A stretch of DNA of 64,000 bases from Paenibacillus xylanilyticus. Lineage in GTDB: Bacteria > Bacillota > Bacilli > Paenibacillales > Paenibacillaceae. Every line of letters begins with the position of its first letter. Within the stretch, counting starts at the first letter, position 1. The stretch lies in contig NZ_CP044310.1 of the NCBI RefSeq assembly GCF_009664365.1, positions 4,219,001 to 4,283,000 of the forward strand, in the 5' to 3' direction. Below, piece by piece: positions 25,104 through 39,624 of the stretch. The notes beneath the pieces were generated by a model, which was given only the letters and a program-made list of their open reading frames with translations, made no database searches and had not been told where the DNA came from. The position numbers were made by a program, and so were the translations under genes.

Positions 25104-26699
25104 ATGTACAAAGTGTTAGTATCGGACCCAATCAGTGATCTGGGTATTCAGCAACTGGTGGATGCAAATGATGTTGTAGTTGAGAAAAATACCGGTCTTA
25201 GTGAAGATGAGCTTGTAGCCATTATTGGTAATTATGATGCCCTTCTCGTTCGTAGCCAAACTCGTGTTACAGATCGTATTATGGCCGCTGGAACCAATCT
25301 CAAGGTCATTGGCCGTGCAGGGGTTGGGGTGGATAACATTGACCTGGAGGCTGCCACTCAACGCGGTATCATCGTTATTAATGCGCCGGATGGTAATACC
25401 ATCACGACATGTGAGCATACATTTGCCATGATGATGGCATTGGCACGTCACATCCCACAGGCATACGCCAAAACCATTCAAGGTACATGGGATCGCAAGA
25501 CCTTCCTGGGTGTGGAACTCAGAAATAAAACTCTGGGTGTACTCGGAATGGGACGAATCGGCAGTGAGGTAGCGAAACGCGCCAAAGCCTTTGGTATGGA
25601 TATTCTGGCTTATGACCCATTTCTGACTCAAGAACGTGCTGAGAAACTGCAAGTTAAACTGGCTAGCGTGGATGACATCATTCGCAATGCTGACTTTATG
25701 ACCGTACACACTCCATTGACACCTGAAACTCGGCACATGATCTCCCGTGCACAATTTGAAATCATGAAAAAAGGTATGCGCATTATCAACTGTGCTCGTG
25801 GCGGAGTCATTGATGAAATGGCCCTTGTGGAAGCAATTGATGAAGGTATTGTTGCAGGTGCTGCATTTGACGTATTTGAAAGCGAGCCACCAGCACAGGA
25901 TCATCCATTCCTGAACCACCCAAGTATCATCGTTACGCCACACCTTGGAGCTTCCACCGTGGAAGCACAAGAAAATGTTGCGATTGATGTATCGGAGCAG
26001 GTACTTCATATTTTGCGGAATGAACCGTTCAAAAATGCTGTGAACATGCCAGCCGTTGCACCAACCGTGATGAATAAACTCCAGCCGTATTTTAAGCTGG
26101 GTGAAACCCTGGGTAGCTTTGCAGCCCAAATTACACAAAATGCCGTGCAAGAGATTCGAATTGACTATGCAGGGGACCTTTCAGAAGTGGATACGTCGCC
26201 ACTCACGCGTTACATTGTTAAGGGTATTCTCGCCAGACATCTGGGCGGAGAAGCAAATATCGTTAACTCCATGCATCTGGCCAAAACTCGTGATCTGAAT
26301 GTAGTTGTAAGCCAAACATCTGCAACTAAAGGGTTTACTAACCTCATTACAGTTACGTTGGTAACGACACAGGAAGCGGAGGAACGCCGTGTAGCCGGAA
26401 CGCTCCTTGCAGGTTACGGAGAACGGATCGTACGCCTGGACAAATTCCCGGTTGATATCGCTCCAGAAAGTCACCAAATTTTGATCTCCCATAACGATAA
26501 GCCAGGTATCATCGGACGGGTAGGTACACTGCTTGGTCAAAATGATGTCAACATCGCATCCATGCAAGTGGGACGGAAAATTATCGGCGGTGCTGCCATC
26601 ATGATTCTGACCGTGGATAAAGCAGTTCCAAAAGATGTCCTTGTCCAGCTTACAGGTCTGCCTGAGCTTAATACAGCTGTTGAAATTGTTCTTGAATAG
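25104..26699 (+). CDS. serA: D-3-phosphoglycerate dehydrogenase
   Basis: 531 residues. The enzyme oxidises 3-phosphoglycerate in the first step of serine synthesis. Visible are the NAD loop [26 protein letters not shown] with the catalytic Arg, DVFESEPP with Glu, and TPHLGAST with His. An ASB domain and a C-terminal ACT domain ([20 protein letters not shown]) complete the long PGDH type, where serine can inhibit. The ATG at 25104 follows AAGGAGG. The upstream T-box controls it. Confidence 0.97.
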   Translation: MYKVLVSDPISDLGIQQLVDANDVVVEKNTGLSEDELVAIIGNYDALLVRSQTRVTDRIMAAGTNLKVIGRAGVGVDNIDLEAATQRGIIVINAPDGNTITTCEHTFAMMMALARHIPQAYAKTIQGTWDRKTFLGVELRNKTLGVLGMGRIGSEVAKRAKAFGMDILAYDPFLTQERAEKLQVKLASVDDIIRNADFMTVHTPLTPETRHMISRAQFEIMKKGMRIINCARGGVIDEMALVEAIDEGIVAGAAFDVFESEPPAQDHPFLNHPSIIVTPHLGASTVEAQENVAIDVSEQVLHILRNEPFKNAVNMPAVAPTVMNKLQPYFKLGETLGSFAAQITQNAVQEIRIDYAGDLSEVDTSPLTRYIVKGILARHLGGEANIVNSMHLAKTRDLNVVVSQTSATKGFTNLITVTLVTTQEAEERRVAGTLLAGYGERIVRLDKFPVDIAPESHQILISHNDKPGIIGRVGTLLGQNDVNIASMQVGRKIIGGAAIMILTVDKAVPKDVLVQLTGLPELNTAVEIVLE

Positions 26700-26723
26700 A
26701 TGCCACATCGTGCATAGATAGTC

Positions 26724-26758
26724 AAAAGAGACGAACCCAGAAGGGTTCGTCTCTTTTG
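26724..26758. terminator. Bidirectional terminator, serA / collagen-like gene
   Basis: AAAAGAGACGAACCC and GGGTTCGTCTCTTTT form a perfect 15-bp stem with a 4-nt loop between two converging genes. Confidence 0.95.
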
Positions 26759-26764
26759 TTGTAC

Positions 26765-31645
<4,881 letters not shown>

Positions 31646-31792
31646 TTATCCAATCCTCCTTTGACTACCTTGTTTTTCAAGCTTATGTCACGTTGGAGGG
31701 AAAATTATCTTGGACAATATAATTGTTTCGTTAATTTATCAACTTTTATATGTTCCACGTTGAACAAGATTAAACGGTACACTTCAACAAAA

Positions 31793-31818
31793 AAACACCC
31801 TCCTCAGGAGGGTGTTTC
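31793..31818 (-). terminator. Terminator of the resABCDE operon
   Basis: AACACCCTCCTGAGGAGGGTGTT (perfect stem) followed by TTTTTG on the minus strand, shortly after the resE stop. Confidence 0.9.
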
Positions 31819-31841
31819 CACAATTTTCGTATGAAATCCGG

Positions 31842-33326
31842 CTATTTCGGGGAATTCACCGGAAATTGTAATATAAACTCTGTACCTTCGCCAAGCGTAC
31901 TGTTCACATGAATGATACCATGATGTGCATCAACGATATTTTTAACGATCGCCAGACCCAGTCCAGTACCCACACTTTCTCCACGAACCCTAGCCTTATC
32001 CGCTTTGTAGAATCTTTCAAAGATAAATGGCAGATCCGAGGTAGGAATACCCGCACCCTCATCCTTAATCGACACTTTAGCCATAGACGTTCGATGATCT
32101 CCAGCCAATGTGGCCGCAATAATGACATTTTTGTCGGGTGGTGTATGACGAAATGCATTATCAAGCAGATTGGTAAATACCTGTTCGAGACGATCCTCAT
32201 CAGCCTGCTGAAGCATAATGCTAGACTGACTACATTCAAAATGAAGCCGGATATCCTGTTCTTTGGAGCGTACGGAGAATTTCCGGTACACCCGTTCCAG
32301 AAGTTCAACCAAATCGACTTCCTTCATCACCATATCGGTATGCCCCGCTTCCATCCGGGCCAGATCAAGCAGATCCTTGACAAGTCTACCCATACGCAGT
32401 GACTCATCATGAATGACCTGAATCAATTCTTCGCTTTCCTCGGGGGAAGCTGCCATGCCATCCAGGAGAGCTTCACTGTAACCTTGCATCATGGATAACG
32501 GCGTTCGTATTTCATGAGACACGTTGGCGACGAAATCACGACGCATTTTCTCCAAACGAACCTCTTCTGTCACATCACGCAGAACGGCAACCGCACCTCG
32601 AACAACACTATCTGCATATAGAGGTGTCATCTGAACAGACCACACGCCCTGCTGAACATGCACATTCGAGCTCTGATCCCCGCCATGCTCCATAACCAGT
32701 TTGAACAAAGGAATCAGCGGTTCAGGAACATCCCGGGAATACACATCCCCATTGTTTACTTCCTGCCCCTCTTCGTCCTGTGCCCAATCCAGGTCACACC
32801 AAGCCTGCATGATCTTCTCCCCTGGAGGATTCGTCAGAATAACCTTACCTTCACCATCAAAAGTAACAACGGCATCCGTCATGCTACGAAGCACACTTGC
32901 CAAATGCTCCTTCTCATGGTTCAGGTTCCGAATGTTGTCCTCCAGTTGAGCAGCCATGTGATTAAATGTGTTAGCCAGTTCACCAATCTCGTCGCTAGTC
33001 ACGAGAGAGAGCCTAGTCCCGTAATTTCCTTTGCGAATTGCATTGGCTGCCTGAATCAGCTGCTGCATCGGCTGCGTGATCTTCGTGAACAGAAAGAGGG
33101 CGAAGAATGTCGTCAAACTGAACCCGATGATACAGACATACGTGAACAGGCGTTTGATGTCTCTGGACTCCGACTCCGCAAAGTTTGTATCGATATACGG
33201 CAGCAAAAAAAGACCCAGCGCGATGAGCACACAGCCCACGAGACATATAATCGTAATCCATAATTTCCCGACCAGTGATCTCCAGAAATTGAAACTATTT
33301 CGGTACTTCCAGTTTATAACCCACAC
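31842..33326 (-). CDS. resE: Sensor histidine kinase ResE
   Basis: 494 residues. Two membrane helices (about 22-44 and 62-82) are separated by a loop of only about 17 residues. They are followed by HAMP, a PAS domain (about 140-250), the HisKA box with His271 (VSHEIRTPLS) and a HATPase domain (NLLDNAFRHTPP, DEGAGIP, GTGLGLAIV). ResE phosphorylates ResD under oxygen limitation. The GTG at 33326 overlaps resD by 32 bp and is the only usable start. B. subtilis ResE is near 590 residues because of a large outside domain that is absent here. Confidence 0.92.
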   Translation of the reverse strand: MWVINWKYRNSFNFWRSLVGKLWITIICLVGCVLIALGLFLLPYIDTNFAESESRDIKRLFTYVCIIGFSLTTFFALFLFTKITQPMQQLIQAANAIRKGNYGTRLSLVTSDEIGELANTFNHMAAQLEDNIRNLNHEKEHLASVLRSMTDAVVTFDGEGKVILTNPPGEKIMQAWCDLDWAQDEEGQEVNNGDVYSRDVPEPLIPLFKLVMEHGGDQSSNVHVQQGVWSVQMTPLYADSVVRGAVAVLRDVTEEVRLEKMRRDFVANVSHEIRTPLSMMQGYSEALLDGMAASPEESEELIQVIHDESLRMGRLVKDLLDLARMEAGHTDMVMKEVDLVELLERVYRKFSVRSKEQDIRLHFECSQSSIMLQQADEDRLEQVFTNLLDNAFRHTPPDKNVIIAATLAGDHRTSMAKVSIKDEGAGIPTSDLPFIFERFYKADKARVRGESVGTGLGLAIVKNIVDAHHGIIHVNSTLGEGTEFILQFPVNSPK

Positions 33327-34011
33327 CCCAAACTGTCGTAATCATAGCCGCCGATTCAGGCGACACCTTGTTCAGCTTTTCACGAAGACGCTTGACGTGT
33401 GTATCCACGGTGCGGAGATCACCGAAAAACTCGTAATTCCAAACATCCTTGAGCAATTCCTCTCTGGAGAACACTTTGTCCGGAGAGGTCGCCAGGTAAT
33501 GTAATAACTCATATTCTTTTGGTGTAAGACTTATCTCTTCCCCACCAGCGGTTACCCGATGAGCGTCATGCTCAATAACCAGATGAGGGAATACGATATT
33601 GTTGCTTGAATTACTTTCTTTGGACAGATATGCAGTTGCTGAAGAACGACGGAGGATTGCCTTTACCCGATAAATCACTTCACGAGGGCTGAAAGGCTTC
33701 ACCACATAGTCATCTGCGCCTACTTCAAATCCTTGAACACGATTAATCTCTTCACCTTTTGCAGTAAGCATCAATACCGGAGTCGATTTCACCTGACGAA
33801 GACGAGTGCACACTTCGACACCGTCCATGCCAGGCAGCATCACATCGAGCAAAATCAGGCCATAATCTCCAGCTGTTGCTTTTCGTAATGCTGTCTCGCC
33901 GTCTTCCGCTTCATCAATTTCATATCCTTCTTTTTCAAGATACATTTTCAAAAGTCTGCGGATCCGTTCCTCATCGTCCACGACCAGTATCCGGTTCTCA
34001 TGTTCTGCCAT
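33295..34011 (-). CDS. resD: Response regulator ResD
   Basis: 238 residues: receiver domain with acidic pocket DDE, phosphoacceptor Asp in LLDVMLPGMDG and Lys in VVKPFS, then an OmpR/PhoB winged helix (LTPKEYELLHYL, VDTHVKRLREKL). It regulates aerobic-anaerobic respiration and cytochrome genes. The ATG at 34011 has GGAG 4 nt upstream. A 142-bp gap with a possible own promoter and an inverted repeat precedes it. Confidence 0.95.
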   Translation of the reverse strand: MAEHENRILVVDDEERIRRLLKMYLEKEGYEIDEAEDGETALRKATAGDYGLILLDVMLPGMDGVEVCTRLRQVKSTPVLMLTAKGEEINRVQGFEVGADDYVVKPFSPREVIYRVKAILRRSSATAYLSKESNSSNNIVFPHLVIEHDAHRVTAGGEEISLTPKEYELLHYLATSPDKVFSREELLKDVWNYEFFGDLRTVDTHVKRLREKLNKVSPESAAMITTVWGVGYKLEVPK

Positions 34012-34053
34012 TCCACTCCAGCCCCTTTGCAATAACTCCAATCACTTCTATTA

Positions 34054-34071
34054 TGTTCGATCTGGCGAACA
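34054..34071. promoter_or_regulatory. Perfect inverted repeat TGTTCG-N6-CGAACA upstream of resD
   Basis: 6-bp arms with a 6-bp centre, about 45 bp before the resD start. On the minus strand CATAAT, a possible -10 box, begins inside the right arm. Its layout suits a repressor operator; the protein is unknown. Confidence 0.45.
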
Positions 34072-34153
34072 ATATTTGAATGCCCACTTTTAATGCAGGG
34101 GCAATGCATGGTTTCATGGATTTTTCACCAATACTTTAGCTTAACTGCCTATC

Positions 34154-35416
34154 CTAGTCGGCTCCTGCATAAGAGTGCAGTCCAGCAATGATCAAGTTCA
34201 CACCTACCAGCGTAAACATGACAACCAGGAATCCGAGCACGGCAAGCCAGGCAGATTTTCGGCCCTGCCACCCTTTGGATAAACGCAAATGCAGGTACAC
34301 ACTATAATAAAGCCATGTAATCAATGCCCACACTTCTTTGGGATCCCAGCCCCAGAAACGGCTCCAGGCAATCTGAGCCCAAATCATGGCAAAAATTAAT
34401 GCCCCTAAAGTAAATATCGGAAAACCGATGGCGATCGCACGATAACTGATTTCATCCAAATCATCAGCATCAATGCCGTCCAGCATAGGTTGTAGTGCCT
34501 GTCCAAGCGGTCTTCTTACGATTAATCGTATAATTCCGTAGAGAATCAAACCTACAATCAATGACCAGACTACCGTATTCAATTTGCGTCCGGCGTTAAC
34601 TCCGTTCATCCAGGATGGCGTCTCAAGTAGAGGTTCCTTCATCCCAAGAAACGGTGTCATACTCTCCACTTCACTCTGATAAGGTGCAAAAATTGGAGGC
34701 ATGCGATAAATCACTTTCTCTATTGTACTATCTTCCTGTACCTCTGTGTCAATGCTGGCCGTTTTCTGGACAAAAACCGCCTCGTACCCCGTCGCACGAA
34801 AGGCAAATATGGTTCCAATAAACCCGATTACAACGACAATCGTAACGAAGGTAAACTCCACCCAGCCCCGCTGACGTCTGGACGATTTGTCTTTCCCGCT
34901 GAAATCAACGGTACGGAGCAAATACATGAAGCCTGCTGCGAATCCAACCGCGAAGAAGGCTTCACCCAGGGCAGCAAGCGTTACATGAATTTTAAGCCAA
35001 ATCGATTGCAATGCGGGGATTAAAGGCTGTACTTCCTGTGGGAATACGGCGGCATATGCCATAATAATAATGGTAAGTGGTAATGCAAACAGTCCAAGCA
35101 ATGATTTTCGATAGATGGCATATACCACAATAAATGCGACCATGATCATCATGGATAAAAAAGTCATGAATTCATACATGTTACTGACAGGGATGTGGCC
35201 TGCTCCAGCCCAGCGCGTAAAAAAGAAAACGAAGTGCGCCGCGAGTGCAACGATCGAAGCGATAAATGCTCTTTTCCCCCATCTGGCTACATGAGCCTGA
35301 GGATCTCGATTACTCCACTTCTTGCCCATAACAGCAATAGCGTATAACAAAAATGCAGCACAATAGAGAAAAAAAGATACAATAAATGCGTCGCTGCTGA
35401 AATCCAATAAACTCAT
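34154..35416 (-). CDS. resC: Cytochrome c biogenesis protein CcsB/ResC
   Basis: 420 residues and at least eight membrane spans. The haem-handling WWD-type motif WGWDPKEVWAL near residue 345 and flanking histidines place it in the CcsA/ResC family of System II. With ResB it carries haem across the membrane and attaches it to apocytochrome c. It overlaps the resB stop by 4 bp. Confidence 0.94.
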   Translation of the reverse strand: MSLLDFSSDAFIVSFFLYCAAFLLYAIAVMGKKWSNRDPQAHVARWGKRAFIASIVALAAHFVFFFTRWAGAGHIPVSNMYEFMTFLSMMIMVAFIVVYAIYRKSLLGLFALPLTIIIMAYAAVFPQEVQPLIPALQSIWLKIHVTLAALGEAFFAVGFAAGFMYLLRTVDFSGKDKSSRRQRGWVEFTFVTIVVVIGFIGTIFAFRATGYEAVFVQKTASIDTEVQEDSTIEKVIYRMPPIFAPYQSEVESMTPFLGMKEPLLETPSWMNGVNAGRKLNTVVWSLIVGLILYGIIRLIVRRPLGQALQPMLDGIDADDLDEISYRAIAIGFPIFTLGALIFAMIWAQIAWSRFWGWDPKEVWALITWLYYSVYLHLRLSKGWQGRKSAWLAVLGFLVVMFTLVGVNLIIAGLHSYAGAD

Positions 35417-37086
35417 CCTTGGTTCCCCCCGTTATCCAACGACTTCTCATCCACTTCAAGATTCATCTGCTTTAACACGGCTGATACTTCACGCCTGAAG
35501 CCAAACCAGTTTTTGTTGGTGTGTCCTCCCAGCGTGAGCTGACCATCATCAATTCGGATCCAGATACGACGGTGATGCCAGTAGAAGCCCATGACCAATC
35601 CTAACATCACAATTCCGGCTCCAACCCAGACAAATGGCATTGCCTTATCTACACGTATATTCAGATAACTTACGGATTGGATGATATCAACCTTATCCAT
35701 GCTGTCCACTTCAAGCTGCAGAGGAATTTCTCCCCCTATCAGCTGCTGGTTTATTGAATCCTGCCTAAAACGCTGTTTATCCACCTGTTTTGCGAAATAA
35801 AGATATTGAATGCCTTCCTCAGGCAGCTTCGGTCCTTTGATTACAAATAAAAAGGCTGGTGCATTAGGTGAAGGCGATAAGGATTTGGGCTGACCGTTTT
35901 CATCAAGTCCAAAATCCATAAACTTGTCTTTTACGGTAAGTGAGTATGGACCTACCTCGAAGGATCGCTCTGTATCGATCATGTCAATCTGGAATGAACC
36001 GTACTTCTCCCCCGTTTTGGCATCGACCAAATCAGGAGTTACCGAGCGAATCGTAGGCGTAAGGTCGTAATCGAACTGATACGCTTTCAATCCATGATAG
36101 TTTAATGGATGATTCACCCTTACATCATGCCGGGCAACCTCATTTAATTGAGGCTTCTTGGATAGATCCGAGCAATCAGCGGTGCATTCATAGAGCACAA
36201 CTTTGGTTTCGAACAGTTTTGGAACAATTTTATTCAAATTGCGAAACTGCTCTGGAACTTCCTCTTCACTGTAAAATTCAACATTGAACTGTTCATTTTT
36301 CAAGTACATAGAGGTATTAGGGATTTTCTTGATCTCGCCTTCCGGAAAGGCAACATGCTCGTCCAGATTCAGTCCGGGAAGGCCACGGGCCAACACAGCC
36401 AGAAGAAAAATAATTAAACCGATGTGAATGACATAGGGTCCCCACCGGGCGAATCGTTGCTTCTCGGCCAGCAGCGCACCTCCCTCTGTATGCACTCGAT
36501 ATCCTTTCTTTTTAAGCGGCGTAACCGCTTTCGTAATCCATTCTTCTGCCCCCTCTTCAATGGGACCTTGGTATACCAGACGCTGCCTCGTTAGAAACTG
36601 CATGTGTTTACGGATTTTTTGCTTGTTGAGTGCCTTATAGAGCGGAAGCACCCGATCTAAACTGCATATGACGAGTGAAGCCCCGATCATAACAAGCAAT
36701 AGGATGAACCACCAGGATTCGTATGTATGGGACAGACCCAGCAGGTAATAGATATGGCCCAACTGTCCATAGGTTTCTTTGTAATACACAGATGGATCAA
36801 TGTTGAGAAACGTACTCTCTTGAGGGTAGATGGTTCCCAACATGGACCCTACAAGGGTAAATACAATCAGATAGACTGCAATCTTCACGGATGAAAAAAA
36901 GTTCCACACACGATCAATGATATTCGGGTTGCTGCGCTGCGAACGACGGGCCCTGCCATCATAGCGCATTTCCAGAACTTCTTTCGATTTAGCCTCAGCT
37001 TCGAGCAGCGGTTTACCGCATGCTTCACAGAGTACGGTACCGACCGGGTTCTGATGTCCACATTCACATTTGGTATTCTGGAACAC
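35413..37086 (-). CDS. resB: Cytochrome c biogenesis protein ResB (Ccs1)
   Basis: 557 residues. A four-cysteine zinc-ribbon-like N-terminus (C7, C9, C20, C23) occurs also in B. subtilis ResB. Then come three membrane helices, a large extracytoplasmic domain, and a fourth helix near residue 490. It is the partner of ResC in System II cytochrome c maturation. The GTG at 37086 has AGGAGGT 7 nt upstream. Confidence 0.94.
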   Translation of the reverse strand: MFQNTKCECGHQNPVGTVLCEACGKPLLEAEAKSKEVLEMRYDGRARRSQRSNPNIIDRVWNFFSSVKIAVYLIVFTLVGSMLGTIYPQESTFLNIDPSVYYKETYGQLGHIYYLLGLSHTYESWWFILLLVMIGASLVICSLDRVLPLYKALNKQKIRKHMQFLTRQRLVYQGPIEEGAEEWITKAVTPLKKKGYRVHTEGGALLAEKQRFARWGPYVIHIGLIIFLLAVLARGLPGLNLDEHVAFPEGEIKKIPNTSMYLKNEQFNVEFYSEEEVPEQFRNLNKIVPKLFETKVVLYECTADCSDLSKKPQLNEVARHDVRVNHPLNYHGLKAYQFDYDLTPTIRSVTPDLVDAKTGEKYGSFQIDMIDTERSFEVGPYSLTVKDKFMDFGLDENGQPKSLSPSPNAPAFLFVIKGPKLPEEGIQYLYFAKQVDKQRFRQDSINQQLIGGEIPLQLEVDSMDKVDIIQSVSYLNIRVDKAMPFVWVGAGIVMLGLVMGFYWHHRRIWIRIDDGQLTLGGHTNKNWFGFRREVSAVLKQMNLEVDEKSLDNGGNQG

Positions 37087-37100
37087 GACTAGACCTCCTG

Positions 37101-37628
37101 TCAGGGCTGCTTCGCCAGTTGTGAAATTTGAGCGTCAAGCGTATCCAAATCAAGTTGACCGATATGAATGGTAGAGATTTTGCCTGTATTTGATACGAAA
37201 AAGGTTGTAGGCATCGGCGAGATTCCGAAATCCCGAATCGAAGTTTTGTCCCGGTCGAGCATAATCGGAAAATTGACGCCCACCTGACGAACAAAATTAT
37301 CCACGGTCATCTGATCTTCTCCAGCATTAATGCCGATAAATTGAACACCCTGATCTTTCCACTTGTCTGCTTGAGCTTGAAGCGCTGGCATCTCTTTCAC
37401 ACAGGGCTCACACCAAGTGCCCCAAAAATTGATCACCATGGCCTTACCTTCATATTCTTCAGACGTATGCACTTGACCATCCAGGCCCAGCAATTCAAAA
37501 GAAGGAGCCTTGTCCCCTTCTTTCGGCTTGCCATTCGAGCCGGATACCGATGTGGTGATCGCATATCCGCCCAACACCAGGATCAATAACAAAATGACGA
37601 TTTGCACCGTTCTTCTTGATTTCCCCAT
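37101..37628 (-). CDS. resA: Thiol-disulfide oxidoreductase ResA
   Basis: 175 residues. A membrane anchor at about 8-25 is followed by a thioredoxin fold with the active site WCEPC and the conserved cis-Pro segment PMPTTFF. ResA reduces the disulfide in apocytochrome c CxxCH sites on the outside of the membrane. The ATG at 37628 has AAAGGGGAG 6 nt upstream. It is the first gene of resABCDE. Confidence 0.94.
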   Translation of the reverse strand: MGKSRRTVQIVILLLILVLGGYAITTSVSGSNGKPKEGDKAPSFELLGLDGQVHTSEEYEGKAMVINFWGTWCEPCVKEMPALQAQADKWKDQGVQFIGINAGEDQMTVDNFVRQVGVNFPIMLDRDKTSIRDFGISPMPTTFFVSNTGKISTIHIGQLDLDTLDAQISQLAKQP

Positions 37629-37658
37629 GTGCTGCTCCCCTTTGCAGTGACTGATTCG

Positions 37659-37705
37659 TAATTGTTCATTGTCTCTCCCAACTGTGAACATCCTATGAAC
37701 AATTA
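37659..37705. repeat. Inverted repeat in the resA leader, 11-bp arms
   Basis: TAATTGTTCAT (37659-37669) and ATGAACAATTA (37695-37705) are perfect complements with a 25-bp centre. The outer arm touches the -10 box of resA. It may be an operator or an RNA hairpin. Confidence 0.6.
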
Positions 37706-37722
37706 TAGCGAATTTCGTCACA
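37702..37722 (-). promoter_or_regulatory. resA promoter -10 and ResD-like box
   Basis: On the minus strand TATAAT (37702-37707) is preceded by TTTTGTGACGAAATT, resembling ResD-bound TTTGTGAAT sites. It is consistent with ResD control of its own operon. Confidence 0.4.
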
Positions 37723-37760
37723 AAACTGCGGCGGTTTTATGAAAATTATGTGTCCTCAGA

Positions 37761-38510
37761 TTACCTTTTTTTCATTTTTTTGGCGGGTTCCGATTTTGCG
37801 AGGGTAATCAGGTTATTGACTTCCTCTTTGGTCAAATTACGCGTCAGTCCCCGTTTCAGGTTTTGCAGCAAAATGCCACCAAAGGAGATCCGTTTCAAGC
37901 GCGTTACCGGATGGTTAATCGCCTCGAACATACGTCTTACCTGGCGGTTACGACCTTCGTAGATGGTAATGGAAATGACAGCTTCATTGTTAGCTGTGTC
38001 CACATCCTTGTACTCCACCTCTGCCGGAGCCGTCATCCCGTCATCCAGCATAATGCCTGTCTTTAATTTCTCCAGGGCAGTACCATGCGGAACGCCTTTA
38101 ACCGTTGCCAGGTACGTTTTGGGTACATGGTGTTTAGGGTGCGTCAGCAAGTGAGCGAACTCACCATCATTGGTCAAAATGAGCAGACCCTCTGTGTCGT
38201 AATCCAGTCGTCCCACCGGATATACACGTTCTTTGACACCTTTAAGATAGTCGGATACAATTTTCCGTCCTTCCGGGTCAGATGCACTCGTGATCACACC
38301 TTTGGGCTTGTTCAACATCAAGTACACTTTCTTTTCACTGCGAATCGGTTTTCCATTAACCGTAATCATATCCTCTTCGGGGTTCGCTTTTGTACCCAGT
38401 TCGGTTACGACCTCCCCGTTAACTTCCACTTTGCCGGACAGGATCAGTTCCTCGCTCTTGCGGCGCGATGCAATACCTGCCTGTGCGATAATTTTTTGTA
38501 ATCTTTCCAT
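37761..38510 (-). CDS. rluB: 23S rRNA pseudouridine synthase RluB family
   Basis: 249 residues: an S4 domain at the N-terminus (MERLQKIIAQAGIASRRKSEELI) and the RsuA/RluB catalytic domain with GRLDYDTEGLLILTNDG, where the Asp is the nucleophile. It makes pseudouridine in 23S rRNA (near 2605 in E. coli numbering). The ATG at 38510 is preferred to 38519, where the ribosome site is too near. It lies just upstream of resA, as in B. subtilis. Confidence 0.93.
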   Translation of the reverse strand: MERLQKIIAQAGIASRRKSEELILSGKVEVNGEVVTELGTKANPEEDMITVNGKPIRSEKKVYLMLNKPKGVITSASDPEGRKIVSDYLKGVKERVYPVGRLDYDTEGLLILTNDGEFAHLLTHPKHHVPKTYLATVKGVPHGTALEKLKTGIMLDDGMTAPAEVEYKDVDTANNEAVISITIYEGRNRQVRRMFEAINHPVTRLKRISFGGILLQNLKRGLTRNLTKEEVNNLITLAKSEPAKKMKKR

Positions 38511-38635
38511 GTTTGTCATGTCACCTCACACTAATGATACCCATCAAGGCGGGAAATCACAAGGATAATCCAAGGAAAATGTAAACAGGAGGCGATAATG
38601 CCCTTTTTCAGCCAAGATCTCGTGCATATTTAATT

Positions 38636-38690
38636 AAAAAAGCCCATCTTCCCAATTCCTGCACCGTGACAGGAACGTTGAAGATGAGCA
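38636..38690 (-). terminator. Terminator of the trypsin-like protease gene
   Basis: GCTCATCTTC.../GAAGATGGGC with an inner TTCCTG/CAGGAA stem, followed by TTTTTTAATT on the minus strand. Confidence 0.85.
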
Positions 38691-38739
38691 TGTTTAGTTT
38701 TTGTGAATATGTATATTCACTTGACGTTAACGACAAGGG

Positions 38740-39558
38740 TTAACTGGTTACCTTGCCTGCGACAGCAATCTGTTTCTTGGCAGGTGATGTGGCTTCTTTG
38801 ATGAAAGACTGCAATGTTTTCGACGTAATATAATAGGTTTTCCCGCCATATACAAACGTCATCATACCAATGACCCGATTATTCTGATCGAGAACTGGCC
38901 CCCCGGAATTGCCTTGTGCCATGGCTTTCACAATACTGCCAATTCCCTTTTTGCCCGGCACATCCGAAGCTTGGCTGCTGTATACCCTGCTTTTGGCAAT
39001 CGTATTATAGGTTGAAGGAAACTCTTCGTCCAGCAGCACTAGATCACCTGCAGGATTTTTCGGAAATCCAATCGTATATACAATCTGGTTATCCCTCGCG
39101 CTTGCAAACGTAACCGGTTCTGCATCCATGTCCTTGTCCAGCTTCAGCAAGGCCATATCTGTGACGGGGTCTGTTTTGATAATCTTTGCTTTGATGGGGC
39201 GTTCCAAGTGACCTGGACTCGCTACGGTTAACGTACCTTCGTCGCCATCCTTCAGTTCGGCAAACTCCTGAACGACATGGTAGTTGGTCAGAACTTCATC
39301 CTTGGAGATCAGTATGGAAGTCCCCACGTCATAGTAAACCATATCCGGCTCATCCTGTTTGACCAGACGGACGTTCACCACAGGGAATGAATCTGCAGTA
39401 ACGGCCATTTGTGCACGCAGTTGTTTGTCAAAGTAACCTGTAAAATGAATCGTATTGACCGCCTGAGCAGCCGCCATGCCTGTCTGTCCAGCAAGCAAAG
39501 AAACAGCAATGATGCTTGACATACCTAAGCGGAGCATTTGTTTTATCCTTTTATGCAT
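38740..39558 (-). CDS. Secreted trypsin-like serine protease
   Basis: 272 residues. A signal peptide (about 1-32, ending AAAQA) precedes a chymotrypsin-fold domain. The triad can be read as His in NYHVV, Asp in TDMALLKL and Ser in GNSGGPV. There is no PDZ domain, so it is not a full HtrA protease. It lies between spmB and rluB, which are adjacent in B. subtilis, and has its own terminator. Substrate unknown. Confidence 0.87.
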   Translation of the reverse strand: MHKRIKQMLRLGMSSIIAVSLLAGQTGMAAAQAVNTIHFTGYFDKQLRAQMAVTADSFPVVNVRLVKQDEPDMVYYDVGTSILISKDEVLTNYHVVQEFAELKDGDEGTLTVASPGHLERPIKAKIIKTDPVTDMALLKLDKDMDAEPVTFASARDNQIVYTIGFPKNPAGDLVLLDEEFPSTYNTIAKSRVYSSQASDVPGKKGIGSIVKAMAQGNSGGPVLDQNNRVIGMMTFVYGGKTYYITSKTLQSFIKEATSPAKKQIAVAGKVTS

Positions 39559-39624
39559 GTGTCACTCTCCTCCTCCGCTACCATTCTAGCATATCTATTA
39601 TATCGGAAGGAGAGTCGATAAATT

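Noticed and set aside
25116-26150. 344-residue reading frame on the minus strand inside serA
   Set aside because: It lies fully antisense to a firmly identified gene, has no ribosome site and a Cys/His-rich random composition.
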